64,000 bases of DNA from Spongilla lacustris (lineage: Eukaryota; Porifera; Demospongiae; Spongillida; Spongillidae), in assembly GCA_949361645.1 (NCBI GenBank), contig OX442421.1:7999844-8063843 (forward strand), read 5' to 3'. The position numbers were made by a program, and so were the translations under genes. Positions within the stretch are counted from its first letter, which is position 1. Every line of letters begins with the position of its first letter. The notes beneath the pieces were generated by a model. That model had not been told where the DNA came from and ran no database searches. It saw only the letters and a list, made by a program, of their open reading frames with translations. This document shows positions 24,331-40,522 of this stretch, piece by piece.

Positions 24331-24405
24331 ACTACTACTATCCAACGCGGGCAGAAAAATATCTGATATTATAAAGAAGCCCGCCCTTTATTTCAATTTA
24401 AAAAT
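24331..24405. promoter_or_regulatory. Bidirectional EED/PEX7 promoter interval
   Basis: Only 75 bp separate the EED start codon (minus, 24330) and the PEX7 start codon (plus, 24406). The interval is AT-rich (ATATTATAAAG on one side, TTTAAAAAT on the other), so the 5' UTRs must overlap or be very short, unless EED has an upstream exon inside PEX7. Confidence 0.55.
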
Positions 24406-28677
<4,272 letters not shown>

Positions 28678-29278
28678 GGCACATGTTGGCCAACACATCC
28701 GCGTTATACCAGATAAGGACTGATGGCTTGCCATAAATTCTATAAACAGCTCCTTGCGTGGCGACTTGCGTTATTCATTCATTTTCCATTATTGCACTGA
28801 CTCGTGTTTGTAGTTGAACTATTTGTGTGTCTTGTGCATTTTTAGAACTAACTTCAATGTTTTATGTCGGGGGTCCGAGACTATTCATGCGCCACTTTGT
28901 CATACGGTTATTGTATTACGCAAACAATGTTCTACATGTATATTCGTGTGGGGGCGTTAATACAAATTTTAAATGGCATAATAATATATTTGCACTTAAT
29001 ATAAAGAGGGATATATAGCAGAGTATGCCAGACTCAGTTACCAAGGCAGCTCCTCCACTTCCCCCCCCCCCCCCCCCCCCCCCCAAACCAGGGATATCTA
29101 CAATGCGCTTTTTGGTTTTCTTACGTGACGTGTAAATCTCTTCATAGTTCCAAGGTTGTACAAAAAAAAAAAATTTGAACAAGCAATACATGGGGATCAG
29201 TGAATTGCACGGCTTGGGACCACACACAATATAAAGCAGAATTGAAAGAAAGAGGGGAAGAAAAAAAAAATTCACTTG
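28678..29278. other. Intergenic region with a 24-bp C run
   Basis: AT-rich sequence with C homopolymer at 29061-29084 and an A run near 29161. No gene seen. Confidence 0.6.
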
Positions 29279-29815
29279 TTATGGAAAAATAGCAGTTAAG
29301 TTACTGTTGGAGTGCATCATTGCCAGTTCCGAAGATGTAGGGCAGGAAGTGGTCTTGTACAGGGAGAGCATGGACCCGTTTTCGGACCTGTTTATTTCAT
29401 CATCGGGGGCCGAACGAGAGCATTGGATGCACGGGTTGGAACAAGAGATGTCGAATCTCAAAACGTCTTGCGAATTTGAGTAGTCGAGAAGACCCACTGG
29501 TCTGAAGGACATCTCTAGGTTGGTGGGCTCCGCTACGTTTTCGGACTTTTTGGTCACGACTGGCGACCCATCGCAGCTCAAGCTCTGTTTCGCGTAGTTA
29601 GAGATTTTTTCTACGCTTGTGTACAGCATCGTTGTGTTCCAAAACGACTTGGCGGCTTCCCTGGCTGCGGGCGTTCCCAATGGCAGCTGCAGTGCGAAGG
29701 AGCTCAGTCTGCGGGGCTGGGAACTAGGGCGGAAATCGGAGGCTAGCGCTGGTTCGGCACAGTCCACTCCGTTTTCCATAGTGGCTAAAACCCTCTCATC
29801 GCTTGCACCAATCAT
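29279..29815 (-). CDS. Hypothetical 178-residue ORF, unrecognised
   Basis: Open frame from ATG at 29815 to TGA, with balanced composition and no repeat content. It is serine- and asparagine-rich (for example RSSQPRRLSSFALQLP and SMLSLYKTTSCPTSSE) and probably largely disordered. Three cysteines cluster as CSNPCIQC. No signal peptide, membrane span or familiar domain. Preceded by AT-rich DNA. It could be a single-exon gene or the last exon of a gene whose 5' part I did not find. I assign no function. Confidence 0.5.
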   Translation of the reverse strand: MIGASDERVLATMENGVDCAEPALASDFRPSSQPRRLSSFALQLPLGTPAAREAAKSFWNTTMLYTSVEKISNYAKQSLSCDGSPVVTKKSENVAEPTNLEMSFRPVGLLDYSNSQDVLRFDISCSNPCIQCSRSAPDDEINRSENGSMLSLYKTTSCPTSSELAMMHSNSNLTAIFP

Positions 29816-30341
29816 TTTAGTAAAATACGTGCACTTTCAGGTGAGGAAGCGGCTAATATATGTATAAATCCCCGTTTGGTCGCGTGCCGACCTTTGATTA
29901 CGCTTTGCCGTGCTGTCTCTATATACATGTACATTGCATCAGGAGACAATGCATGTAATTCCGCGGCGTCTTGTACCGTCAGTTGTACGACGTGGATGAA
30001 TCACTTCGAATTCCGGCCGGTTTGTTTATCTGAAATAGAAGCAAAATTTAAACTGTAGCCCTATCCGCTGTAGTATAGTGGCTCAAGTTCAGCGCATGCA
30101 CAGGTCAGTATAGAGCTCGATTTTGGTTCGAAGACATCTTAGTGCGTGCAGTGGTCGGTCATGACTGCATGCAACTAAGTCTAAGGGTCTATGACTGATA
30201 AATATACTTCCAATTGCTACATGCATGCATGTATAGTAACGATTTATTGAACTTGCTATAGACCCCTTTCATGTGACGTCACAAGTCATGTGAATTAATA
30301 AAAAAGTTGCCATGAATATTATCAATGGTGCACATGTAGCC
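29816..30341. other. Intergenic, nothing recognised
   Basis: Unique sequence without an ORF that looks coding; contains a short ACATGTACAT word. Confidence 0.5.
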
Positions 30342-30640
30342 ATGGTATTGTGCGTAGCACTAGGCTGTTCCAATCGTTCCGAGCGCAATAAAGATGCTTC
30401 GTTCTAACCGAATTATTTGTGTGATCAAGAAAGGTCCTAGAGATTAAAAAAATGAGCATGAAGCGTAGGGATGGATACATTGCTGCGATCTCCAGGAAGC
30501 ACATTACAATGACCACGTTGAAATCCCAGTGGATTTGTTCCAAACACTTTGTTTATATAGTTTTCCAGTCGTCTTTTCATAGACCAGCTGTGCACCATCA
30601 TGGCGTCCGTAACGATGAAACTAGATCACGCGATGAAAAG
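30342..30640 (+). pseudogene. THAP-domain (C2CH zinc finger) pseudogene
   Basis: The plus strand starts MVLCVALGCSNRSERNKD, matching the first half of a THAP domain (C-x4-C). After two stops and a frame change it resumes with LKSQWICSKHF, the W and C-x2-H end of the domain. THAP domains are DNA-binding modules of P-element-type transposases and of host factors derived from them. Stops at about 30405 and 30453 and the frame change mean that it is not translatable as one domain. No transposase body follows. Confidence 0.6.
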
Positions 30641-32095
30641 GGTCTATATACTGTAGAATTGAGACTGTATATAAGAAAATCAAATGCCTCTCCGGATGGC
30701 TGGACACATTTATTGAATACTTACAATGAATAGTCACGACTGCGTGCATAATCACTGTGAACGGTGAGGAGAAGGTGACGACAATGCACGTGCAATGGCA
30801 TGCAAGAGGGTTTTCAGTTTTATAATACAGTTGTTTATCAGCTATTGTCTTTTTTTTTTTTTTTACAAGGGCTGATTTATTTATTCCTGTAATCAACTGA
30901 TCAATAGAACTCTACCCAACACAATCATATACATTAAAATAGCTATAGCTGTGTCATCTAAATAACAATTAATCCACAGGAAAGCACCCTTCTCCATCTA
31001 GCTAGTGCGCGGCCCTAATTATGACTGTACAAGTGGTGACATAATAAGATAGCTTTTCACTTCGATTTTCACTATTAAAAAAAAAAAAAATTTCACTCCA
31101 TTTCTATGCAGGGGTCGGACCTGGACGACGTATTTTGACACCCACATACATATACATGTTTCATGTTAAAACCCTCAGGGGTAAAAATGTATAGGTCAGC
31201 AAAATCATAAAGCATACAAGCAAAGTAAATGCTATAGTCCCCAATTAAGCCAGAGGCATAACTCAAAGTGGTATTCACGAGGGTCACATGCGCTTAGCCT
31301 TCTATATATAAACTACTTAGTAGTTACATTTATACATGCCATGTAGCAGACACTTTACATGTAATGTAATTCATGCAACCATATACATGTACATACATGT
31401 ACTGATTGCGCACTATTCATAATATATCTTTCCTAGAATTTCTCTCTGTAATGTGTATAAACCTTATTCACATGCCACATTAGTTCATATAATATAAAAT
31501 TGCCATTTTTGGCTATGTGCAATATACACTGGTGGATCGGTGTAATCCCATAGGTTTGTCTTGATCTGCTCTCGTAGTAGTCAAGCTTTTGGTGCCACTT
31601 CTGTCCTTCTAGCTTAAAGGACTTAGTACAACAGATTAGATCTGCATGGCCAGCACCATGCAGATCTAGGTCAAGACCTGTACCATATTCTGGAATAGAG
31701 TTTTCAACTTATATAACATTAAACAGGCATCTCCGACTCCTATCAAAGCCTTATGAAGAATGTCTCTAGAATATAGTAGGGATTAACCCATTTCCAAAGT
31801 TGACTTATTTTATAATAGTAATGTGTTTCAAAATCCGGCCACAACAAATCACGTGAGCAGTCAAAGCTGTGGTAACACAGGTAAGATCTTTGAGGGTATT
31901 TCTTTTGGGAGAGAATAGAAGGACCCTTTGCCCCTGCAGCGTAGGGCCTCCCAAACACAGTTATATGAATCTACCAGCAAGCATGATGATTATAAATTAT
32001 AATTGTACTATTATAATTTATAACAATAATTATACTTAACTTGGAGTAGTTTGCCCAGGTGGAGCTGAAACCGTGATCCAATCATTATGATCTTG
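30641..32095. other. About 1.45 kb without a recognised gene
   Basis: AT-rich DNA with ACATGTACAT words, a 23-bp palindromic AATTATAATT region near 31985-32030, and poly-A runs. Short ORFs show no protein-like pattern. Confidence 0.5.
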
Positions 32096-33795
32096 TGGTC
32101 CTTAAGGTAGATCTTTGTAATGCCTTTAACAACGTTTCAAGACAAGCCGTACTGGACCAATGCCACTCCCATTTCCCTGAGCTCCTTCCCTAGGCATTGT
32201 GGTGCTGTGGTCATCACACAACACTATGGCATCCACTGGGCAGCCTGTCATCTACCTCACGTGTGCAGCAAGGTGATCCACTTGGCTCCCTGCTATTCTC
32301 TCTTGTTATTCATCCTGTCATCATCGGAATTGAGAATGCATGCGACTCCCTTTTGTTTAACAGATGGTACTTAGACGATGCTGCTCTGGCTGGGTCCAAA
32401 ACCAGCATCGATCAGGCTTTATCTATCCTGAATGATCAGGGTCCCCCCTTGGTCTATCTCCTAACTTCAGCAAATGTTTGCAAAACTCCTTGCCTGGCTT
32501 CCACGATGCTATCACTACACGTTCCAATGCTCAATTTTGTCATTCTTGGGTCACCAATTGGAGATAAGAGATGTTGTGAATACTTCCTCCCGTCAGCCAT
32601 CAGGGCTTCCAATATCTTGCACCAACAACTGCAGATTGCTGTAACTCCCCTTCGTCAGTGTGCTGCGTTCTGCAAGTTCACACACATTGCACGCACCACA
32701 TCTCCAAATTTGATTCAGTCCATTCTTAACTTGCTACATTTGATGATAATGTCAGAGCTTGCTTCAAGAATGCACTGCCATTGATTTGTCACCTAACTGC
32801 CCAGCCTGGAAGCAAGCCACGCTGAGTTTATCCCATGGTGGTTTGGGCCTCAGATATCTTTTCCTCCATTGCTCTGCTGCATACATCAGCTCTATTAGTG
32901 CCTCCTTCCCTGACCACACCAATTCACCATACCTCCTCGAGGCTATCAACATTTATAATGCTCTTGTTTCTTCCAATGAAGCACCTTCATCAACCATTGA
33001 TATCATCCAAACACATGTTTTGTCACAGAAACTTGAAGACAAACTGTTTCAATCCCTCTTGCAATGCAGCACCCTGGCCGACCGAGCCTGACTTCTTTCC
33101 ATTTCTTCCCCACATGCTAGTTCTTCGTTACGTGTTGCCCCATCACCGGCCTTAGGCTTGCATTTAACACCATCCAAATCTCAAATGGTGGCTGGGTGTT
33201 CAGTTGTGTGATGTGCCCCTTGCCCGACCAAAGCCCTTGAGGCTCACCATGCTCTAACTTGCAAGAGGGGTAGTGATGTAATTGCTCATCATAACCACCT
33301 TCGTGACACTTTGTATCAACTCTTCAAGGAAGCCTTGTACAACCTTAAGCTGGAAGCTGGCAGTGTGGCCTTGGTCATGACCAGAAATGATCTAGACCTG
33401 CTGACATCCTATAGTCAACAATTGGGGTATAAAGGGCAAACCAGCTGCATTCAACCTCTCTGTGTCGTCTACGCTAAAACCTGACGTTGTTTCTGAAGCG
33501 GGACATACAGCAGGTTCTGCAGCATTTGCCGTAGAACACTGCAGCTGCAAGAAAATTCGAGTATATGTGAAGAACTTGGCTGGAGCTGCATACCCCTTGT
33601 CGTTGAATCCTTCGGGGCCTAGGGTCAACTTGCCTCAAACATCTTTTCAAAACTAGCATCTCGCCTTTCAGTCCACCATATCTACCACTCTTGATAGCAT
33701 CTACAGCAGACTGAACTTATTCCTTGTCCACTCAAATGCCAGAGCATTTCTTGCAAGGGCAGACCCCCATGCCAAAGTCTCAGAGATCTGTTGAC
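32096..33795 (+). pseudogene. Decayed non-LTR retrotransposon, reverse transcriptase to endonuclease
   Basis: Old mobile-element copy. Frames in order show DLCNAFNNVSRQAVLDQC (RT motif 3), VQQGDPLGSLLFSLVIHP (motif 4) and NRWYLDDAAL (YxDD catalytic motif, here YLDD). Further on come FKECTAIDLSPNCPAWKQAT and LSHGGLGLRYLFLHCSAAY, typical of the post-RT region, then a decayed 3' region. At least one frame change (near 32210) and several stops after 33090 break it. No poly-A tail or target duplication was identified with confidence. Related 3' fragments lie at 39278, 40110 and 49060, all in the opposite orientation. Confidence 0.85.
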
Positions 33796-34449
33796 TCATA
33801 CACCATACTCTATAATCTATGTGCAATGTATTATATCCTGTTTATTGAGTATTAATTACATTTGTACGTTTGAAAAAAAAAAAAACTATAATAATAAGCT
33901 GCTTTCAGGTGGTGTTGATTACCTTTCAGCACTGTACATGGTACTACAAAATCTATCACCACCAACAGTAACTGCCTTCTTTATATTCTGTTCTGCCACT
34001 TCTTTCCTAAACCTCTCCAGCTAATATAGCACCGACCTTTTGTTGTGAATAGCCAGTGTAGGATTTGTATGCACAAATTGATTTCTATGCTTTATTGTTC
34101 ATGAATATAGCAGGCCTACATTTGGCAAGTACAAGAAACTGCTAAATGTAGGTCCGACTGCAATTATTATCCCTTATGGAAAGCTCACATTGGACTGGTG
34201 TTACTATGCAACTGTCAGAATCAGCCCAGGTAAGTTAACAGATATAGTATTCAACTGGCTATTAGATATAGTTAACTATTCAGGAAGTTGACAAAATACT
34301 TTGTGTGTAGGGTGGTAAGACTTAGAGGTTGATTAGCAATGACTACTTGTATCTAGAGGTGAAAAGATTCAAGGTGGGGCACTTAGAATACCTCACCCCA
34401 TTGTAACAGGCAGCTATCCAGTCAGATTGTGTTGTTTCACTGATGGATA
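33796..34449. other. Unique AT-rich interval
   Basis: No gene recognised between the retroelement and the foldback element. Confidence 0.5.
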
Positions 34450-34451
34450 TA

Positions 34452-36025
34452 CAGTGGAAACCATCACACTTGGAACAATAATTTTTTGGTACTTTTATTG
34501 ACAACACTTGAATTTATTTCAATAACAGTGAGCTCAAATGCAAATCTGACAACGTAGGTATAGTGTACAACTATTTTTCAATACATACTGAAAGTTAAAA
34601 AGCATCACGTGACTATTTACTTTTGTTATTAAATATTGTTGTGACCCCAGTACTAAAACAATTTAAAGCTGAATTCTTCCTCCTGTAGGCAATAGATCTT
34701 AGCCAAATTTGCAATATATCTAGAGAACAAGCATCACCAACCTTTGGCCGCGTCCGTTTTTAAGTCCGGTAAATAGTTACAGTTTTATCGAGCTGGATGT
34801 GCGTTTTTAGCTAGTAAAAGCTTAGGGATGCTATTTCGTAGTACGCTCTCAGTGAACGGATATATTTCGTTTCCGACTCGTCACATGTTAGATCTATCGC
34901 AAAAGCGTACTTCGGAGGCGATAGACCCTCCTTTGCCGTTAGAAAAGTGCTATCAAAGACGAATACCTGAAAACTTCCGCCATTTCCCTATGAATTGCAT
35001 TGAAACGTCATCATAGCGTCATTTTTCGTATGAATATATTTTTAATGTGACGTCTTCGGTATACGTTTATCCAGTGGGTGCAAGCATAGATCTAATATCT
35101 ATGGTGCAAGTGCTGTCAATCAATGGAGATTGTAAAAAGCCACTCACGACGAACGGCTAGTAAATCAGCAGCGTCAATATGGGCAGGCCTAGAAATGGCA
35201 ACGAACAAGAGGCAACGCTAGAAGCTGGAGACGAAAAGCGGTGGAATTAGTAATATAAGCGGCCTGGATGGTAGGCCTACTGGTACGCGGGACCGCTTAT
35301 TCCACCGCTTTTCGTTTCCAGCATTGGAGTTGCCTCTTGCTCATTGCCGTTTCTAGAGGCCTGCCCAGATCGATGCTGCTGCTTTACTAGCCGTTCGTGG
35401 CCCACAGGTACTGGATAAACAAAGACCGAAGACGTCACATTAAAAATATATTCATACGAAAAATGACGCGTTTCAAATGCAATTCATAGGGAAATGGCGG
35501 AAGTTTTCAGGTATTCGTCTTTGATAGCACTTTGTTAACGGCAAAGGAGGGTCTATTGCCTTCGAAGTACGCTTTTGGGATAGATCTAACATATGACGAG
35601 TCGGAGACGAAATATAGCCGTTCAGTAAGAGCGTACTACGAAATAGCATCCCTAAGCTTTTACTAGCTAAAAACGCACATCCAGCTCGATAAAACTGTAA
35701 CTATTTACCGGACTTAAAAACGGACGCGGCCAAAGGTTGGTGATGCTTGTTCTCTAGATATATTGCAAATTTGGCTAAGATCTATTGCCTACAGGAGGAG
35801 GAATTCAGCTTACAATTTTTTTAGTACTGGGGTCACAACAAGTGTTAATAACAAAAGTAAATAGTCACGTGATGCTTTTTAACTTTCAGTATGTATTGAA
35901 AAATAGTTGTACACTATACCTACGTTGTCAGATTTGCATTTGAGCTTATTGTTATTGAAATAAATTCAAATGTTGTCAAAAAAAGTACCAAAAAATTATT
36001 GTTCCAAGTGTATTGGTTTCCACTG
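34452..36025. mobile_element. Foldback element: 1,574-bp near-perfect palindrome flanked by TA
   Basis: The whole element is an inverted repeat. The left end CAGTGGAAACCATCACACTT and the right end ...TGGTTTCCACTG pair, and pairing continues to a centre near 35,240, giving arms of about 785 bp. TA occurs at 34450-34451 and at 36026-36027, the target duplication expected of Tc1/mariner/pogo-type transposases. There is no coding sequence. Arms differ by scattered substitutions and a few short indels. It is therefore a non-autonomous, very long-armed MITE. Confidence 0.9.
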
Positions 36026-36997
36026 TATGCTAGGGGTTATGGGCATAGACTTATAGTGTGGGGTGAAACAGTTGAGTCATGGACAAGGCATAGCATCCTC
36101 AGGAGGTGATGATACCTTAAGACTTCCTGCATGCTGATTAGGTGGCCAATTGTGGTGGTAGAAAAAAAAAAAAGAAGCTAAGTCCGTACTGTGCAGCATC
36201 CACATGTGGCGGCTGCAATCTCAAAGCAAGGTCATGTGACCCTACTGTGGTCATGCAAATTTTGGAACCTGTGTACTATATGTGGGTTTTACACTGTTTG
36301 GATGATACATGTATAAAGCTGTAGTATTAACCATCAATCATGGTTGTACAGTACTGCAGGGAAGAGTATATATCAGTACATAGGGGAGAAATATCTTCAT
36401 AATTTATCTACAATATATAATAATCTTAATAGCTCGTCATCCCGTGAATGGAACTGCAACTTTTGAGTTCTTTTAACTATTGCCACTTGTTTGAGCATTA
36501 TAGAGCTCCTCTCTGCCCCTTTCCTGTGTGGTTCCAGACTCGGATGATCGCACAACAGAGGAGTTTGTGGAGAAAAATGCCTACAAGACACATAAACTTC
36601 AGCCCATCCCTGAACCTGCAGATAATGAACCACAGTTTGCTATCACCAACAGTAAGAGAGGAGTAGTAAGGGAAATGGTAGAATTCAAGTTCAGTCAAAA
36701 TTGTGCACGTTTTGCCTTTAATAACCACAAAGCTAAGAGTTGGCTGCATAAGAGCACATCACAATCTTATTTTTATTTGTATACGTACAACCTGTGACAC
36801 CAGAATGACCAGATATCATATGGCCCAATGCTCTGGATGCAGTGTAAGATTATCTTTTCAGGACAAGCCAAACAAAAGCAACAAATGCTGGCACAACTAA
36901 TTCAGTAGACCAATTTTTAAAGAGTTGGGCTCTATTATGCCAGCAGGAATAGTAGCCCGCCTAAAATGTACTAGACAACAAAACATGCTTTTGTACG
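36026..36997. other. Interval between foldback element and PLPP 3' end, with a possible lone exon
   Basis: The region may include the PLPP 3' UTR. On the plus strand 36542-36651 (acceptor TTCCAG, donor GTAAGA) encodes TTEEFVEKNAYKTHKLQPIP and looks coding in composition, but I could not join it to any other exon. Confidence 0.35.
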
Positions 36998-38234
36998 TTA
37001 ATCAGAGACTACTACAATATGAGGCTCGTTCAGTGGATCTTTCTTGTTGTCAGCACACAACACGTGTCCCCTCTCTCTCACGTCCTCCTTGTCATCCATT
37101 GGAGCACGTACCTTCTTCCAACCAAAGAACTCGAGGTGGTAGAATACCTTTTTGAGGTGGAGTGAGAATTTACATGCATGAAATCATTTTTTAAACAAAG
37201 GTTAAAATTTGGTACAGATCAACTTACCACCAGCAGGCAGACAAGAAGTCCTAATATGTAACCACTTAAGACGTCTGTAGGGTGGTGGCGAAAGTCTGTG
37301 ACGCGGGAGCTTGCCACTAAGAGCGACAGCAGGATGGGGACGATAATAAACACCAGCTTGACCCCGGAGCGGCAGTAGAAGGAGGGAATGCTCGCGAAGT
37401 ACAGCTATACAGTTATTGTTAATAATAATAGCAATAATAATAACAATAACATGATTTAAATTTAATCAACCTACCGAGGCAAAAATCAAGCCAAAAGCGG
37501 AGGTGGACGAGTGCCCAGATGGCCAAGATAATCTGAAATTATGTACTGAAAGTGCGGGTGAGGTTGTCTAGTTTACGTTACTTACCTTGCATTTATCAAA
37601 GCTGGAGAGCTCTCGGCTACCTTGCACTGGTAGCTGGTGATATAGGCGGGAAGGCCGCTCGCATCCGTGCAGTTGATGGTGGCAAAATCCGGCTGACAGA
37701 CCGCCAAGAAGTGAGGGCGGAGTCGACCCCCGGCAATCTTCAGCAGCTCGGTCAACATCAGAGTGGCCAATATGCCGATGGCAAACCATCGGACTTGAAA
37801 ACCAAGGCGCAGGATCCACGGGGGTATCCGAACGCACTTGACAACCAGCGGGGCTCTTTCATTTCGTCGCTTTGTTCCTCGCCATATACCAGGAATGGCC
37901 TCGTAAATATTTCCGCCGACAAGCTGCACACCCCCACACACGCACAGAAAGACATTAGTAGCTGCCCCCCTACACGGCGAGCTCGACTTACCGCTACGAG
38001 AGGGATTCCTACACTGCCGACTACCAATGCCCACGTAGGCACGGTATCAGGGCGATATGGATAGCGGATGGACTCGTCGTCGCAATAAAAGCCTCTTCTG
38101 GTTACGATGCCATTGTTCTCCAGTATTGTTCCGATGATAAGGAAAATCACCAAGAAAGCAATAGCAACACTATCGCAGAGGACGCGAACGACGCAACTTT
38201 TAACACCGTCACCCTCCATGCCACACCCATTCAA
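36998..38234 (-). CDS. Lipid phosphate phosphatase (PLPP/LPP, PAP2 superfamily)
   Basis: Six-span membrane ecto-phosphatase that removes phosphate from phosphatidate, lysophosphatidate and related lipids. Five exons on the minus strand: 37992-38234, 37586-37923, 37475-37532, 37228-37404 and 36998-37147, giving 321 residues. All three catalytic motifs are intact: KIAGGRLRP (C1), WPSGHSS (C2, with the general-acid His) and SRVTDFRHHPTD (C3, with the nucleophile His and Asp). Upstream, GFYCDDESIRYPYR is the family's first-loop signature. Spans include VAIAFLVIFLIIGTIL and the stretch before LLVCLLVV. The C-terminal tail is cytosolic and charged (MDDKEDVRERG). A second ATG at 38219 (MEGDG) is also possible as start. 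Confidence 0.95.
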
Positions 38235-39277
38235 CGTTAACTATGAATAACGTAAAGCACCGGCCCGGCCGGTTATAATGACATATATGGGACAAATTGT
38301 TGCTGGTCCCATAATATGGAGGAGCAGCTCAGCCATCATCAATGCTGCTTGTCAGAGCTCTATGGCAGACTGTGGTATGTTTCTTGAGCACTTAGCCAGT
38401 GTGAAGGTCTGCATGGTCCCTCGCCCTGCAGCCTCGTGTGGCGAACCATTGCCTGGAAGGACAAAGAAAAGGTAACTGCATGAAGCTATATGCTAAGGTA
38501 CGACTTGCCTACTAAAATTGAATTTGAGACCTTATAGCTTCATCAATGCCAATGCCATGGCTTATGGATGCCAAGAACATGCATGACTTCATGCATAATT
38601 TCACACCAAACTATACATGCCATCAGAGGGGAACATTTGCATTATATAAGCATGGTGTTGACAACCACAATCACAATGATGTTGATACAGTGACACATCA
38701 TCATATAAACATCAGACTTGCCTATTGATCCTGATTTTGAAATTCCCAAGTGGCCAGTGAAAAAAAAACTAGTTGATGTCCTAGTGCTCAACCAGGGTCT
38801 CTCTTGCATTGTAGCCTTTAGTCATACTGAAACCAGAATTCATCTTAGAAGCAAGTATGAATTCATGCAGGAAGCTTATATAGTGCTGAAAGAGGAGATG
38901 CAGACATTCTTCTTGTTATTGAAGGGTTTTTTTTGTTGGCTGGGGATAGAAATCCAATAGAGATGTGTCTCCTGAATCAACAGCAAGGGGCAGAAGTATT
39001 CTCTTTCATCTACTGCCTTCTGGCAATTGTTCTGATGAATTAGAATGTTGAAGCCATACTAGCAGCCTGATACCCCATGCTCTCTACCATTGGAGGTAGC
39101 TAAAGATTTTATAGCAGATTTCTACATTTGGGCATAATACTCACACACCTCTTGCATTGCAAGGCAAGTAAGAATGAGTCTGGGAACACGATACATTTGG
39201 CATAATTAAATATTACTGTGTATATTAATAATAATAACCAATACATAATATGAGGAACACTATGCAAGAATACTAAG
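38235..39277. other. About 1 kb with no recognised gene
   Basis: Short open frames on the plus strand (38278-38475, 38718-38960) show no family resemblance. AT-rich. Confidence 0.5.
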
Positions 39278-39530
39278 CTACATGTACACTGAACTAATAT
39301 CTACTTCACTTGTGGTTCGTCCCAGTAGAGCCCTTGCATTCTGGCGCATCAGGGTAATGCCCAGGCGGCAGTAGATTGAGGCTAAAACCTCAGGCCAGAA
39401 ACGACTCGTCCTGATGGCTAATTTCTTGGCAACCCTTGAGAGAGCTTCTTGTGCCTCGCTTCCCCAACCACCAAATACCTCCACGACCAATGGGACACAT
39501 ACCCAACCTCTCGTAGTACAGGGAATGTCA
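39278..39530 (-). pseudogene. Non-LTR retroelement 3' fragment
   Basis: Minus strand reads PLVVEVFGGWGSEAQEAL, then RLGITLMRQNARALLGR. This is the conserved C-terminal block that follows the RT in the same retroelement family as 32096-33795. Only this block remains. Confidence 0.7.
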
Positions 39531-40109
39531 TTTTTGGCATGTTTGTCCTGCTTATATGTATAGAATACTAATATATGTAAATTTACTAATAGGTTTGTGT
39601 AAAATACTAATATATATGTCCCTCAGTTTTGTACAGTACATTACTAGTATATAAAGTTATTACTCCATATTATCATTCACAGGACATGACAGCTGGACTA
39701 TTTGATGCTAATAATACAAGCAGCACCAACATAGAAATACACATGCTAATAGTAAATGTACAACTGAGTATATGCTCGCAACTGAACACACTTCACTGGG
39801 GTTTACACATTTGTAAATACACCAATAAACATGGTTGCCATGGTGATACACCATCATGCTGCTCTGGTTGTAGAGACTAATGTTTGTTAAGGGGCCAAAG
39901 GGGCGGCTTGGTCTGCGCATGCGCATTGATCCTTGCGGGTGCAATGGGATGGTGGACTTTGGTGAGCGGGATCTCTCCCTCTCCTGAGTAGCTGGATGAG
40001 GAGGCTGTCAAGAGCGACGGCAAATAGGCCATTTGGAGCAACTTGTCACTACCCTGGTCAGGAGTGTGGTAGGTTGCCCTTACCAGTCTGTTTGTGATGA
40101 TCACACTCC

Positions 40110-40205
40110 CAGGTCAAGCCTTAAGCCAACATCATTTGATGAGGGATCTGCCTCCCTTACAATTCATTCCCATATCACAGATGGCCAAACTTCTGTAACA
40201 AGATA
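40110..40205 (-). pseudogene. Second retroelement fragment
   Basis: The minus strand matches the segment at 49480-49545 (CCAACATCATTTGATGAGGG... shared in the same orientation), which encodes IVREADPSSNDVGL. It lies directly next to the fibronectin-III exon copy. Confidence 0.65.
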
Positions 40206-40218
40206 CACTCCTTAAAAA

Positions 40219-40522
40219 TTCTCACCATCTTCAGGTGTATCAACAGTGATTGGAGTGCAGTAGTCCCCTAAGCCCACTGTCTTGGCCCTCACACATATGG
40301 TGTACTTATTGTGTGATTTAAGAGAGGTCGGCTCAGTACTGGTTGTGTCCCCAACAACATCTTGAAGACATTCAGTTTCACCATGTGGAGTGTAGCTGAC
40401 TTGATAGGATTAGCCTCTAATGATACCATTTACATCATGTGGTGGCTGTCAGGATATGGTTATGGATGTGGGTTTGGTACTATCAGCCTTCAATTGGATT
40501 GGAAGAGAAGGAACTAAGTGAG
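40219..40522 (-). pseudogene. Displaced copy of a fibronectin-III exon
   Basis: About 300 bp closely matching 61807-62115, including the exon's donor (CTCACCATCTTCAGG) and acceptor side (CTAAGTGAGAAAAA). A small insertion (GATTA within GATAGCCTC) and substitutions break the frame. Intron flanks are copied too, so this is a DNA-level duplication rather than a retrocopy. Confidence 0.85.

Noticed and set aside
36542..36651. Possible plus-strand exon (TTEEFVEKNAYKTHKL)
   Set aside because: It has plausible splice borders and composition, but no partner exon on the same strand within several kb; not called as a gene.
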